64,000 nucleotides of DNA from Rhabditoides inermis (taxonomy: Eukaryota > Nematoda > Chromadorea > Rhabditida > Rhabditidae). The notes beneath the pieces are model-generated. The model did not search any database, was not told where the DNA came from, and was given only the letters and a program-made list of their open reading frames with translations. Shown one piece after another: positions 1 through 12,996 of this stretch; the stretch's first letter is position 1, and every line of letters starts with the position of its first letter. Both the position numbers and the translations under genes were made by a program. The stretch spans positions 160,472 to 224,471 of the forward strand of contig CAWZYM010000156.1 of assembly GCA_963966185.1 (NCBI GenBank), given 5' to 3'.

Positions 1-24
1 TGTGGACACACCCAGCCATCCTCT

Positions 25-2704
25 CTACCTGATCAGCTCCCTCCTGTCTCCCTCTCTCGCCTCCCTTGGCTGACTCGAGGCCCGAGCAGCGCGCGGAGGA
101 CGCTCCAGAACCAGCAGCTGGCCCGATGAACACTGAAAGTATTCATATGTTTCACAGCTCATGTACATTGCGTACGTAGTCAATGTAGACAATGCGCACA
201 TAGGATATAGCGAATTTATATAGTTATCCGAAATACTATACAACCTCATGCTCTAGTGTGGAGGAGTATGTGAGAGGTGCAAAGTGGACGCTTCTCGCTC
301 CCGACTTGCGCACTCTGCCAGTGAGCAGACTGGAGGACAGCATACGATATACTCAAAGTGTACACTGTCGTGTCACAATAGGTCCGCAGAGCTCCGAGCA
401 AAATAGCAGCCACAGTAGCTTCGAGATCAAGATCCAGAAAAATCACTGTCGTCTCAACGTGCATACGTCAAGTGGGAAGTGTCTGTCTGCGGCGACATAC
501 TCCTCAACAAAACCCCTCTCGCTGACGAAAAATGATCTACTCCCGCAAAATAACAGCTCTCTCTCTCTCTCTCTCCCTCTTTCTCGGAGCAGCGCTGACA
601 CAACAATCATGAGGTCATCCGTCAGTCAGTCTCTGAGCAGAAAGGGAGCGCCGGAGGGTCAGCTGCTACTCACAAGTTGTGCCGGATCAAATCAATACCC
701 CGATTCACACTTGGTAGTCGATCACACCTACAGCAGCCGGCAAGAACCACACCGACTTCCAACAGATGACAACAATTGGACTGTGATCTCTCACGGAGGG
801 AGCGAGCATACGTCTAATAACACATGCCAACAGCCGGCCTGCCAACCTAGGTCACACAATCCATGCCACAGAAATTGTCAAGAGAAAAGATACACTGTAG
901 CTGTCGTTTAGGCCATATTCGAATCACTCACCATGAATCTTCAATATCGACAAACACGCAACACTGTCCCACTATCGAATTTCGGATTTTTCACAATCCG
1001 CTCACGAGTGGATCAACTCAATACAGGGACTACCCTGACATGTGTGGAATGCGACGTGTCGACTCACCAGTCCGACCATCTCGCTGGTTGTCTTGTGTAG
1101 CATCCGTGGAGGGAGCAGCGAGCGCGCCTCCCTTCTTCCCCCTCCCCCTCCTCCCCCTCCCGACTCGACGCGTCGCCATTCGCGAGACGCCCGCGAACTG
1201 TCCTGCAAATCATCTGCGTAAAACTTATTACTTATTTTCTAATACCTCAAATATCATAAACATTTGGTAGATAGAGATAAAAAATATTTTAGGGGAAAAT
1301 GCTTTAAAAAATATTGTCAGAAATGACAATCTTCAATATGTTTTAATCGGATGCTCACCTTGAAACAGCTGAACATAGTCTTGCGAGCGTGGTAGATACA
1401 CACGACACAGACACACACGAGAGACCCGATCACAACAAGCCACTGGAAAAAAAAATATTTAATTGTTTGTATATCATCATTTAATGTAATGTGTGGGAGA
1501 TTAGGAGATAAAATATACATTACGATCACAAACACGTATTTAATTAAAAAAGCCAAAAGAAAATATCATTGACGAAAAATTTCCTTTCAGTTCTCTATTC
1601 ACCACTGCAACTTACAAATGATGGAATCGAAAAACGGACAAGTGATATGTGAATGAGGAGGAAGTAGCATGTTACACGCAACCACTCAATCATTGTAGCA
1701 AAATCAGGCGGAAAGGAGGTTGTAAAGTGCGTGTTTTATCAAAGAACACACGATTCCAGAATGTTCCAATTGAACAAACTCTCGCTGACCAATCATCGCA
1801 ACACAAACTTCGTTAATAAATTTCTCTTCCAAAGCGCTGAATAAATCAAAACCACACGAGCCGATAGCTCACCTATTGGAAACCCATCACAACAGAAAAT
1901 CAAGTGGTAAAAAGTGGAAGATTGGCGCGGGATGTTGAAAAGTCCCAAGAGAGAAAAGAAAAAGAGAAGAGAGAGAAGAGAGAGAAGCGACAATTCCTCG
2001 AAACTGCGCCTCATATTTCGCACATCATATAGGAAAAGAAGCTGCGGCGGCGAGTGTCCAATTGCCGATTGGTTATCACTCCAGCCGGCGCTCCCTCCTC
2101 GCTTTAAACTGCATTCCTCGCCCCTCTTCCCTACACACACCACGATTAAATCAAAGGAGTGAATGGCCCTATCAATCACTCACTCGCACTACGACAACAC
2201 ATCACAACTCAGCCATCCCTCAGTTGTCATTCAGAACAATAACAACTACTTCTTTCGCGCACTAAGTGTAAGACGCTACTTCGCGACTGGATCAAATCAT
2301 ATTCAATATTCATCTTCGGATGCGTCACGTCACGTCACTCACAATAATTTTATTGGAGCTGTTTTGCACAAATTCTCGAATCAAATAATTTACTGAAAGT
2401 TCAAACTTTAACGGTTCGCGCATTTCGACTCTTCAACATCATGAAAAAAAAACGGGACAACATCATCAATGGGTACACAATTCGATCAGTTTGCGTAGCT
2501 GCGCAAATTATCATTATTGCGCAAATTATCATTATTATGCGCAAATTATTATAAATATTATTTTCTATAATGTCATAATCGGCAAAACAAAAAGGGAAGC
2601 GCTGGCAGCAGAACCGGGGTGAACGAGTGACCAATTGTCCATCTGTCCACTCCAAAACTCCATGGAAACCAAGAGAGGAAACCTACACCCAGGAATACGG
2701 AAAG

Positions 2705-2742
<38 letters not shown>

Positions 2743-5238
2743 AGAGGGGGGAGAGAGAGAGAGGAGTGAGAGAGATTGCGCAAGATGAATGAACTAAACA
2801 AATCCCCGTTCTCGCTGACAGCTGGGTGCACTTTAGATAGATTTACTACATGAGTGTTCAGAAGAACAATTTGATGATAGTTGGATACCCAGACTCATTC
2901 AAGAATATGCAAATGGAAAACTCACGCCGACGATGGGATGTATCCTCTGCTGGCACTTGTCCGGCAAGCAGTTCCACTCGGAACACAGACGGGACAGACC
3001 GCAGTCACACTCCTCGCCCCACTGAAAGGGAGCAAGCAGGTAAGGGAGCATCAAGCCAGTCTCTTCGGAAACTATTCTCGAAGACATTAGAGGACAACAC
3101 CTCAAATTACTTCAAGTGGTTGGAAACAATTCGGAGGTAGTTAGAAGTAGTAGGAAGGCCAGTTCGAAAACGTTTCGCAAATAAAAATCGGGGGAGTTGG
3201 AAGGCATTTCGGGAGTAGTTTGAAGAGACTTCACGGAAGATCGGGAGGAGTAGCATGGAAAGCGTCGAGACGCACCTTTTTTTGTCTTCTCTTTTTCCTC
3301 TCCTCACTCACCTCCACCACTCCGTTCCCGCAGATGGCTAGCGTCGCGTTCAGAAGAGGAGCGGGGGAACGTCTGAATAGAAGAGGTGAGAACCGAGAAC
3401 ACTGGATTATTGAAATACGGTTGGTTTGCGAGCGGGTATCTGAATAAGGGTATGTAATCGTATTATTGCAACAAAACTGGTTGGTGCAATGTCAACGGCT
3501 CGTGAAACGGAACAGTGAACAGAACCAGATTCACTTTTATTCATATTTTTCAGCTAGCATTCTCGGAAATTTCATTATGGTTCAACAATCGAAACATATG
3601 TGAATATGAACACTCCATATACGATAGACAACTATGTAAATTCAGGGCAAAACACATAAATCTCAAAGAACAAAGACCGCATTTCCTCGAAATAAAGTCA
3701 CAACAAAATCACATCACACCCGACCTTTTTACTATCCATTCTCTTCCTTTTTTCTTTACAACTCCCGATTTATAGCGCGAAGGCGGATCGTAAACGCACT
3801 CCCGTTCACAACTGTTCCCTAGAAAAAAAATCAGAGGAGTGACCACATCTCAACTATCACATGTTTTCCAGCATTCGACGAATCTTTTCACAAAAAATAA
3901 CACTTATAGTACTGTGCCCAATTCAAAAGCTTCAAAAAACCAGATCTCACCTCAAGCACCGATATCTATCTATCCTGTTGGCGAGGTCCTGAGCAGTGCA
4001 GTCGTGGTCGAAGCCGCTGAAATCGAGCATATCTTTTTTTTGTTTGTTTAGCCGGTTGAATCCGGGGTCCTCCTAGTCGAGAACAAGATAGGGTTCTTGG
4101 ATTACGACGACGTCAGCAGAGGTAGTAGGGTTGGGTGGCGTCGGACGTCTTGAATTCCGTTCTTGAGTCCGTAGATGGTGCTGTGACGCCTTCTGGCTGC
4201 CATAAGAGTGGATTGCCACACCACAGGGGCTTGGTGAATTTCGCAAGAATGGTTGACTCCGAGGGGGATCGAACCAGCGACCGTGAGATTGAGAGACGGA
4301 CGCTCTATCCACTAAGCCGCGCCCCCGGATATCTTTCTTTCTTTCTCTCTCTCTCTCTCTCCCCTCCCCCACTCACGGTATGTGCATGCATGCCTCTCCT
4401 CCCCTTCCTGCTTTCTCCTCCCGCACCCTCCGTCCCCTCCCCTCGCACAAGCAGTTTTCCACGTGCGCCGTCGCGTTGTCGGAGTGCTCTACTCCCAGAA
4501 GGTGCGCCATCTGAACGTCTCTTTGTGACAAATCCGTAATTCCCAAGTTTGTACACCGTCGTGTTCCGACATGAGTTTCTTAGTTTCTATGCACGATCCC
4601 GAAAACGTTATTGAACCATAATTGAAAGTAAACAAAACCTCGTGGAAGAATATGCTGCCGAGCGCCGACGGCTCTTGCGGGTAGAACTGCAATGAAAACA
4701 ACACTCAATTGCAATTTGTAAACCTTGTCATGACCTGACTGACACACAAAACGATACGATGGAACTAAACAATATCATATGTTTATCTGCCCCTCTCACC
4801 CCGCACAGCATGACCGCCTGTCGGTTGCACATGCCACCCACGAATGCCAGGCCGCCCGAGTATCCGAATGAGAGCAGCACACCCACATCATGCAAGGGGA
4901 GAGAGGGAAGGCTGCAACACAACATCACACTTTCAACGTCAGCAACAGCGACAAGTTACATTGTTTGATTGTATCGACCTTACGCTTCATCGACATTACA
5001 AAAAGTCCTCAATATTCGCCAAATTAATTTAGTCGTGATCAATGTTGTAATTACCAAAATCAGTCGTTCTCGAGACCCGTATAAGCCCCGCCCCGGTACG
5101 CCCCGCCCACCTCCTAGTGCGCCACTCGCGGAACATGTGAAGGGTCATGTTGTCGCGGTGGGTGCGAGCCACATCCACCACTATCACACCCAGCCGCAAC
5201 TGGTTGAGGTACTGCAAAGAGTCTCTCTCTCCTCTCTA

Positions 5239-5283
<45 letters not shown>

Positions 5284-8043
5284 CTCTCTCTTTCTTTCTC
5301 TCTCTCTCTCTCTTTTCTTCCCTCCTCTCTCTCTAACTCTCTCTCTGTCTCTCTCTCCCTCTCTCTCTCTGTCTGTCTTGCTCTCTCTCCCTCCCTCCCT
5401 CCCTTCTCTCTCTGTCTCTCTCCTCTTCCCCTCCTCTCTCTCTCCTCTTCCCCTCTCTTTCTCTCTCTCTCTCCTTCTCTCTGTCTCTCTCCTCTTCCCC
5501 CTTCTCTCTCCTCTTCCCCTCCTCTCTCTCTCCTCTTCCCCTCCTCTCTCTCTCCTCTTCCCCTCCTCTCTCTCTCCTCTTCCCCTCCTCTCTCTCTCCT
5601 CTTCCCCTCCTCTCTCTCTCCTCTTCCCCTCTCTTTCTCTTTCTTTCCCTCCCTCTCTCCCTCTCCCCCTCTCTCTCTCCTTCTCTCTGTCTCTCCCCTC
5701 TTCCCCTCTCTCTCCCTCTATCCCCACCTCATTCGCCTCCACCACCAGCTTGAGTACCTCCCGCTTCACCACTGACATGTCGTCGTGGTAGTGGGAGGTC
5801 TGAACGATAAACATTTGAAGCGAGGCAGGTAACTTATTGAAGAATCAGACCACCTTCTAGTCTCGGTTCACAGCTGCAGCTTACAATCAACCGAACTCGC
5901 AAAATCGCATGGATCGCTTTCGTATAAAGAGCTCATTGGAATCGAGCACTCACGATTCTCTTGTCGACAAAGAGGATGGTGGATATGATGGTCGTCTCCG
6001 CGGGCAGCTCCAGTCCAGAGTAGTCGGGAGCCGGCACGCCCCACACCGCAGCGCCGCGGGCAACCTGCACAGCGAGACGTCACACATCCCTATATGCCAC
6101 TCCGCGCTTTTGGACATTCTGCGCACAGTCAATTCTAACTTGCAAGGGTTTAAAAGAGTGGTGGACAACACCGCGCAACACACAATAGCCATGACCACTG
6201 TTCATTTGCCTATATCCCTCGCTCATCCCCCGCTCATTTCCCCACCGCCCCTCCTGCGCATGCTCCGCCCCGCGTCTGCTTGGATGCACCGTGCGTCCTC
6301 GCCTCCCCCCGGCCCGTCATTGATAGCAAGTGTTCCCGCCCCGAGTCGCCACAGCCCCGCAATGGACTTCCTAATCGAGCCGACCGCGCTCGCAGCGGCG
6401 CTCTCCATAGCCGGTGCGCGCACTCCTCCTCCTCCTTCTTCCTCCTTCTCCTCTCACCTCACTCCCTTCCAGCTCTACTGATCCCCCTCGCGCTGCAATG
6501 CGGAGGCGGCGACAAGAAGAAGACAGCTCCCCCGTCTAAGAAGGCCTCTCCCGCACCGCCTGCCAAGGCACCAGCCAAGCCTGCCGCCCCCGCCGCCCCC
6601 GCAGCTGCCAAGGCGGAGGAGAAGAAGAGCGAGAAGAAGGAGGAGGAGAAGAAGAAGGACGAAGACAAGAAGGACGACGACAAAAAGGACGACGACAAGA
6701 AGGACGACGAGAAGAAGTCCGAGAAGAAGACCGAGAAGGTACCTGGGTTACTGTTGTCTACCGTAATCCAGAGATGTGTTTTAGAAGGATGCTGATGGCT
6801 CGAAGAAGGAGGGTTCGAAGAAGGAGCCGTCGAAGAACGAGGGCGACAAGAAGGATGCGGGCAGCAAGGACGGAGACGGGAAGACGGCCGGAGTCGCCGG
6901 AAGCAAGAAGGCAGACATCAAGCCCAAGCAGATCAAGAGGAACGAGAAGGAGGTGGGCTATCTCTCTCTCTTTCCCTCCCTCCTAATACTCTCTCTTTCA
7001 GCAACGCATCGCTGACGGCAAGGAAGTTCGCAACAAGGGCGACTATCCCACCTTCAACGACGTCGAATCCGACTGGGATTCGGAGAAGGAGAAGAAGAAG
7101 AAGGAGGGAAAGGGCGGGGATGGGAAGAAGGACGAGAAGAAGGAGAAGAGCAAGAAGGGAAGCAAGAAGGAGGGAGTGGATAAGGACGGAGCCAGCAAGG
7201 CGAGCAAGCAGGAGGACAAGGAGGCCAAGACGGACAAGAAGGAGGGGGAGGGCGAGGGCGAGGCGAAGAGCAAGATGGACGGGGCAGACGCGGAGAAGAA
7301 GGAGGGGGAGGAGAAGAAGAGCAGCAAGAGCAAGAAGGGCAGCAAGAAGGAGGGCGCGAAGAAGGACGGGGAGGAGATGCACACTCAGGGATCGCAGGAG
7401 GGGGACAAGAAGGACGGGTCGAAGAAGGATAAGAAGGACGAGAAGAAAGAGGACAAGAAGGAGGACAAGAAGCCCGACGAGAAGAAGGACGAGAAGAAGG
7501 CTGACGACAAAAAGGATGAGAAGAAGGATGAGAAAAAGGACGACAAGAAGGACGCGAAGAAGGAAGACGAGAAGAAGACGGACGATGACAAGAAGGAGAA
7601 GACCGAGGATGCTGACAAGGATGAAAAGTCCAAGGCTTAGATCTACCGTAGGACACACGCCACGCGGGGCGATCGACTCGCGCGCGGCTTAACAAGACTG
7701 AAACGTATAGCTTACTATAAACAACTTACCTTTGTGACAGGCCTCGATAAAGATTAGTGACGAATGTTGTGTGCTTATGGTAATGTGGGGACAAGTGAAA
7801 TGAGTACAGCGATAAGTGCAGCCGAGTGCTCAATAGAACCGAGAAACCATGTGTCACTATCTATACTAACCACCGAAAATAAACGGTGTAATGATGCGAT
7901 ATGCAGCGATATGCGTCAGAGCACAGAGCTACAAACAATCGAAGAAAAAAACTGACCTCTCCTCGCCGCTGCCCTTCCTCATTCTCCTTCGCAGCAGCAA
8001 TCACTCCAAGTAGGCTCACAAGCCACCACACAGCCAATCGCAT
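25..8043 (-). CDS. compact ADAM-family transmembrane metalloprotease, 13 exons
   Basis: Predicted zinc endopeptidase of the M12B/ADAM family at the cell surface. Thirteen exons close in phase to 404 residues: 7957-8043, 5954-6064, 5728-5799, 5111-5211, 4800-4911, 4639-4686, 4377-4510, 3951-4016, 3312-3372, 2926-3021, 1359-1442, 1068-1202, 25-132. The first exon is a signal peptide (MRLAVWWLVSLLGVIAAA). The catalytic domain holds the complete zinc motif HEMAHLLGVEH (H176, H180, H186, E177) followed by a Met-turn-like ACMHIP. A disintegrin start follows (ICGNGVVEWGEECDCG), then one TM helix (WLVVIGSLVCVCVVCIYHA) and a basic, Gly-rich cytoplasmic tail. Family members usually exceed 700 residues with a prodomain, full disintegrin and Cys-rich domain; here only about 48 residues lie between the signal peptide and protease. 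Small extra exons at 1443-2925 cannot be excluded, although phases join directly. The ADAM assignment is firm; the ortholog is not identified. Confidence 0.8.
4037..4328 (-). mobile_element. tRNA-derived SINE, family 1, copy 1
   Basis: Read on the - strand, a tRNA-like head (GGCTCAGTGGATAGAGCG box A region, GGTTCGATCCCC box B) is followed by a conserved body and an AAACAAACAAAA tail. An 8-bp duplication ATATCTTT flanks it (4029-4036, 4329-4336). It sits in an ADAM intron, 12 bp from the acceptor. Confidence 0.9.
5221..5715. repeat. CT-rich tract with a 22-bp minisatellite
   Basis: About 500 bp of almost pure pyrimidine in an ADAM intron. From about 5421 to 5635 a unit of CTCTTCCCCTCCTCTCTCTC type recurs about every 22 bp. 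Confidence 0.85.
6362..7640 (+). CDS. lysine/glutamate-rich single-pass protein nested in an ADAM intron
   Basis: Four exons close in phase to 374 residues: 6362-6413, 6473-6738, 6785-6952, 7002-7640. Exons 1 and 2 together make a signal-anchor helix (TALAAALSIAALLIPLALQC). The first exon fixes the start, because only that splice gives an uninterrupted hydrophobic segment. The rest is almost entirely K, E, D, S and A, with runs such as KKDDDKKDDDKKDD. One less repetitive patch, RIADGKEVRNKGDYPTFND near residue 165, may be the only folded or conserved part. I do not recognise the family. The gene lies on the opposite strand inside the first ADAM intron (6065-7956), so the two are expected to be transcribed independently. 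The complement is also open because of the GAAGAA codon bias; that reading is a shadow. A GATAAAGA-type poly(A) region follows near 7746. Confidence 0.75.
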
Positions 8044-9395
8044 CACAGCTCACAAGACAATATCACGCATCCGAAGCTCCTCCTGCAAGTACGGTAGAGT
8101 ATGAGTAATCAACACGTCACATGAATAATACCACAGCTCCTCTCACTATCAAAAAGTGTGAGTGGAGAGAGGGAGAGAGAGAGAGAGAGAGAGATCGCGC
8201 GGTTCCATCTATTCGTCATAGAGATGGGTTCACACGAGCCAGTCGCAGCTGCATAAGAGTGCACAAGAAGCCATAATCAGAACAATGCATCTCCGTTCCT
8301 CCTCCCTCTCTCTCCTCGCCCCTTCTTCCTCTCTCACTTCGGGTCAATGGGGTCATCTCCCCAAAAATGTAAACGTCCGAAACTCCCAACAGACTCACCA
8401 CACCACACTACTTCTGCTGCTTGGACGAAAAAGGAGAGTGTCACTCACTCAGAGATTCGCATCTGAAACAGAGAACAGTAAAGTACATTTCAATCGAGTG
8501 TCACAAAGGTCACATAGAAATTCGCGCCACCATTCCATAATGGCCTTTTCACACACGCGGAAAAAAAACGATGTGGACGGGACAATACACGACAGGGCAA
8601 AAAGAAAGCGCGAGGCGAGGCGATCCGTATCTATTCACGTGAATAGCTCGTATCTGGAATATGCCATATCCTCCTTCTCTCCCAGGCTCGCTCTCCGCAG
8701 AGAGCGATTTGTATGCATAGAATATGAATGGTGCAGTGGTCAAAGAGGGGATATCCGCAATCTGTGAAGATGAATGGAGGAAACGAGGCGAGAGGAGAGG
8801 GGAACAGGTGGACAGGACATCGCGCGCATTTCACAATACGCTCATCCCCTCCCCTCCTCCTCTCTTTCATCACTCTTCCCGCCTCGCCGCCACTAACCAG
8901 TCAAGGCCATCCGATAATCTCCCGGATTACCAACTTGTACCCGTAAACATGTACATGTTATCGCGTGAACAGTAGTTGCGAGGTATACGAGTGGGTGAAT
9001 CATCTACACACTTTCCCGCAATCAGTCGACTTCTCGGTAAGCAAGGCTTTATGACTGGACACAACTAGCCGACTGATGAGCATTCCATGCGGAGACAGAG
9101 AGAGAGACAAGGAAATCACGCGTAGATCAGAGAAACAACAACACACACGCACCTAACGAGGGACATATACAAAGAATAGACATTTGATTACGAACTATAT
9201 AAATGATTGCTAGAAAGGGCGAACAGCACAACAGCGAGAGAGGGGGAATGGGACGCGAGAGACGGGGCGGCTAGTCCACCCCCACCTATGCTAATCTCAT
9301 AGACGACAACCCTCAATACAAGGCGAGATAGGGAGAGCGTACTGTATCATATACAGTACTCTCTAGTGGTACAGTATCACATACAGTACTGCTTA
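8044..9395. other. intergenic, no gene seen
   Basis: This stretch lies upstream of the ADAM gene and downstream of the phosphatidylserine synthase stop. It holds GA microsatellites near 8165-8193 and many short ORFs without splice-supported coding character. The ADAM promoter should lie just right of 8043. I see no further gene. Confidence 0.5.
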
Positions 9396-12300
9396 TTAGT
9401 TCATGTCGCTCTCTGACATGCCGAGCTCGCGTCTCCGCCGCCGCACGTCGCCTCCGATCAGTCCGAGGTTCTCGTGAGAGGAGTCGAGGTACATCGAGCG
9501 CTTCACCCCACCCTCCTTCACCACCTTCGTGTTCTGCAAGAGAAATCGTAATACATTGATAACAATCACTAATCAATATAGAATCAATCAATACTCACAC
9601 TCGACCAGTTGGCGTACCACACCGACAGCCACACCACAAAGAACGTGCCGACAATCTGTAATAGGCGTCGTAAAGTGAGAGGAGGGAAGGAGAGAGAGGG
9701 GGCAGAGTCGCGCTCGCACATCCGGACATCCAATAACTATCCCATTCACACACATTAAATACGATTACAATCTCAAAAGATGCACATTACACTGCGATTG
9801 TACTGGCAGTATACAATGGTCTCTCTCTATCCTAATCATGTTCAACGCACTAGTTACAGTACACATTACAGTACCGATAACTTGACTACAGTACCCCACA
9901 GCTCGCCCCGGCCTCACCACGAATAGCACCCACACGGCGAGTCGCATCAGCTGCATCGGAGGGAACAGGTGCCGGCCAAACTGAAACAAACATGAAATAT
10001 GCAACGGAAAAGTCGACTTTCTACTTAGTTTGACTACAAATTTCGTGTACACCACAATAAAAATCGACAAAAAGCAAATTATACGTTGCAGATCCGCACC
10101 AACACACTTCTACAACTTGAACATACAATGTGTTCTTAGTCATATCAGGCCAATTCCCAAAACCAAACCCCCCCCCCCCCCTCTCTGGTACCTTGACGCA
10201 GATGGCGGCCTCGAGTGCTCCGACGGCGAGGAACACCCAGCTCTGCATGCCCAGCCGGGTCACCAGGGGGTCCGTCGCGTACAGGTAGTACTGCCTGACA
10301 ACATAGGCACATTATGAAACACACCTCCCATCTCCTCTCCATGCCACGGTTTCTCACATAAAACCAATCGATGACAGTAAAGTGTCGTGTATTCACTATT
10401 TCAACTGATACTCTTACTACTCCTAGTATCATTTCTCATTTCACGTATTCCCGTGTTCTCCTTCCCGTACCACCATCCTCACTCCTCTCTTCCATACCTA
10501 ATGGAGGGCGCAGAGATGGCTCCGATGAGGATGATCCTCCAGAACACCACTGGGTGGGACGTGTCCACTGCGAAGATGTGCTTCACAAAGAACGTGTTCA
10601 GCTCCACACCCTGCAACAAAGGATTTAATAAAAAAAAACAGGTACAGTAGGCTTCACCACAACACTGGACAAAACAACGTCGTTTTTTTCGCCAATAAAA
10701 GCGGTATAAAAATACAAGTACACCCATTCAATATTTAACTCGTTATCATTACGTTTCAACCAATTTACAAAGTCGCACGACGCATTGCATCAACAATGAG
10801 ACTACAGCTTTGTATGGAAACGGAAGAACAATGAGGAATTGACAAAGCAGAGAGAGTAGTTCACAAATAAATGAGAAAACAACATGATGAAACCAAAACA
10901 AACTCACGAGCCATAGTAGGATGAATATGACGAGACTCCATGTCCTTCCGAGCGCCCCCTCGGATGAGAACCAGTCCATGCCCGACCAACTCTCCGGGGT
11001 GAACTGCAGCACCGCCCGTTTCACCTTGCCCCGCGTAGTGCGGATCTGCCTGAACACAATATTTTGCTAACTCACGAACATTATGTTTCACACTATACTC
11101 ATTCGAAACATTATTATTATAAGCTAATACGCCCGCCGAACAGTGAACAAAGTACTGATCAAAATTGTTGTTCTAATTACAGGACACTTTACTTTTTTAA
11201 CTTCCAAATCGTACCTGACGCTCTCCCAGTGAAACTGGCGCATCTCGAATATGTGGCATATCTTGATGCCGACCCAGATGCCGATTCCATTGCACAGCAG
11301 CACATCCAGGATCAGTGCGTCCCACCAACACTCGGCAAAGTTCGGAAGAAGGTGCGTGAACACCACCTCAACAAAACACCAGGTGTAAAAGACAATGCAT
11401 TATAGAAATTACAGATAAACCAACTCAACACGCTACATAGCTTTCCCTCTCTCTCTCCCTTTCGCACACAAAAACATCGGGTCCACCTCGGTGAGCTCCC
11501 ACGCAAAGCTGATGTACCAGCAGAGGATGCTGTGACGGATCAGGATACCCTGCAAACGACGACAATCAATAACACGTTATCAATACAAACACAATCAATC
11601 AATTATCAATGACTCGCACCTTCATGGTCCATCCGAGGAAGTGTCCGACGGCGAAGATGTCGACGTGCGACCACACGCGCTCGAACGTGATGTCCGAGCA
11701 GTTCACCGCGTACTCCTGCAAGGGTGGCATAGAGAGGAGAAGGGAAGGAGTGATATTCAGATGTAGATATTCAGACTCCAACAAGGGTGGCATAGAGGGG
11801 GATGGAGGGGTAGGAGGGAGATGCTCTGATGCTCACCTTCTCCACCAGCTTTTCCTGTCCCAGGCCCTTCGGATCCAGGTACGCCAACACCTGAACGAGT
11901 GAATAGTAAAACATGAAACCATGAAAAATAAGTATCCATGATAATTTCCATAGAAAACCAAGAATAAATCTACAATGGAAGTTCCAATTCCAATTCAAAA
12001 GGCAAAAAAAATCAACAGCAAACAAAAAATAACACGGTGAAACTGACCTTCTTGATGTCGTCGAATGTCTGGAAGAGGGTGAACTGGAGGAGGAGCATGT
12101 ACACCACCGACAGTCCGAACGTGATCCGCCAGACGATGGGGTGCGGGCGGATGAACGGACCTGCAAGGGGATCTATCGGACCACTCAGGCAGGCGACGCA
12201 CCGTTGGGGAAGGCGAGGGCGGACACGATGAGGAACAGCGCCAGCGTGCCCAGCAGACCGTCGTACACGTTCTTCGCCGGATTGTCGGAGGTCGACCTGC

Positions 12301-12996
12301 AATCAGAGTATGAATGGAAAAATACAAAATAGGCAAACAATGACTGACTGGAAGGCGAGATAGGCGAGCACGCCGCACAGCGCCAGCAGGATGGTGATCG
12401 TGTGCGGCTTGTAGAACACGTCCATCGTGATGTCCTCCACCACACGCTCGTTTACCTACACACGGTACGGTACTTTCGGCATATTCAAAATACAGTAAAA
12501 CCAAATAATACGCCGCTCAGGACTCACCATGCGGAAGTGGAGGTGCTCGAGCTCGGTGCGGGTGCGGCGGCGCACGCGACGCTTCCTGAACGAGGTGGTG
12601 AGCATCAACAATGATGGAGGGTTGGAGGCTGCTCACGGTGAGTCGTCGTTGTCGGCGGCGTCTCCCACGCGGTCGCCATCGTGCTCCAGCAGCGCGTCAG
12701 TCTGGTAGTCCGTGTCCGGATCATCATCACGCACTTCTCTGCAACGTCAGACTAGTGATGTCACGATCAACAACGTAATGTCGAAACCAACCACGAGACG
12801 TCAGTCTCCCTCTTCTTATTATTTCGGGAGAGAAACCTCTCACAATAGCAGTGATAACGTGTTCGTGTAATTTTTTCTCGGAAAATGTGTACACTAGAAC
12901 TGTAACAAAGTACAAAACCATAACTCAAACAAAAACAAAGACTCGCACAAACCTTATCTTGACGCGTCTCCGCGGGACTGGGTCGTTGTCCCCCAT
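9396..12996 (-). CDS. phosphatidylserine synthase (PSS1/2 family)
   Basis: Integral ER membrane enzyme that exchanges the head group of phosphatidylcholine or phosphatidylethanolamine for L-serine. Sixteen exons, all GT-AG and all in phase, give 499 residues against about 470 for animal PSS1: 12953-12996, 12637-12738, 12528-12585, 12349-12455, 12202-12296, 12048-12160, 11837-11890, 11620-11715, 11487-11549, 11215-11366, 10908-11049, 10498-10610, 10192-10294, 9918-9980, 9599-9655, 9396-9533. Family signatures are [19 protein letters not shown] before the first TM helix and [13 protein letters not shown] in the catalytic region, plus about eight hydrophobic helices. The N-terminus is acidic and the C-terminus Arg-rich ([13 protein letters not shown]). 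The start is the first ATG behind an SL-type acceptor at 13011-13016. Which head group is exchanged cannot be told from sequence. Confidence 0.92.

Noticed and set aside
258..911. 217-codon plus-strand ORF near the left edge
   Set aside because: Composition is intron-like and it overlaps the ADAM intron between exons 25-132 and 1068-1202; no splice or family support.
4029..4036. ADAM exon beginning at the ATATGCTCG just inside the SINE duplication
   Set aside because: It would spell DFSGFDHDC attractively, but the phase does not match the previous exon; the TTTCAG acceptor after 4016 does.
6933..7695. Long antisense ORFs rich in Leu or Ser/Pro over the K-rich gene
   Set aside because: They are complements of GAAGAA/AAGGAC codon runs; the plus-strand frame has consistent splicing and a TM start.
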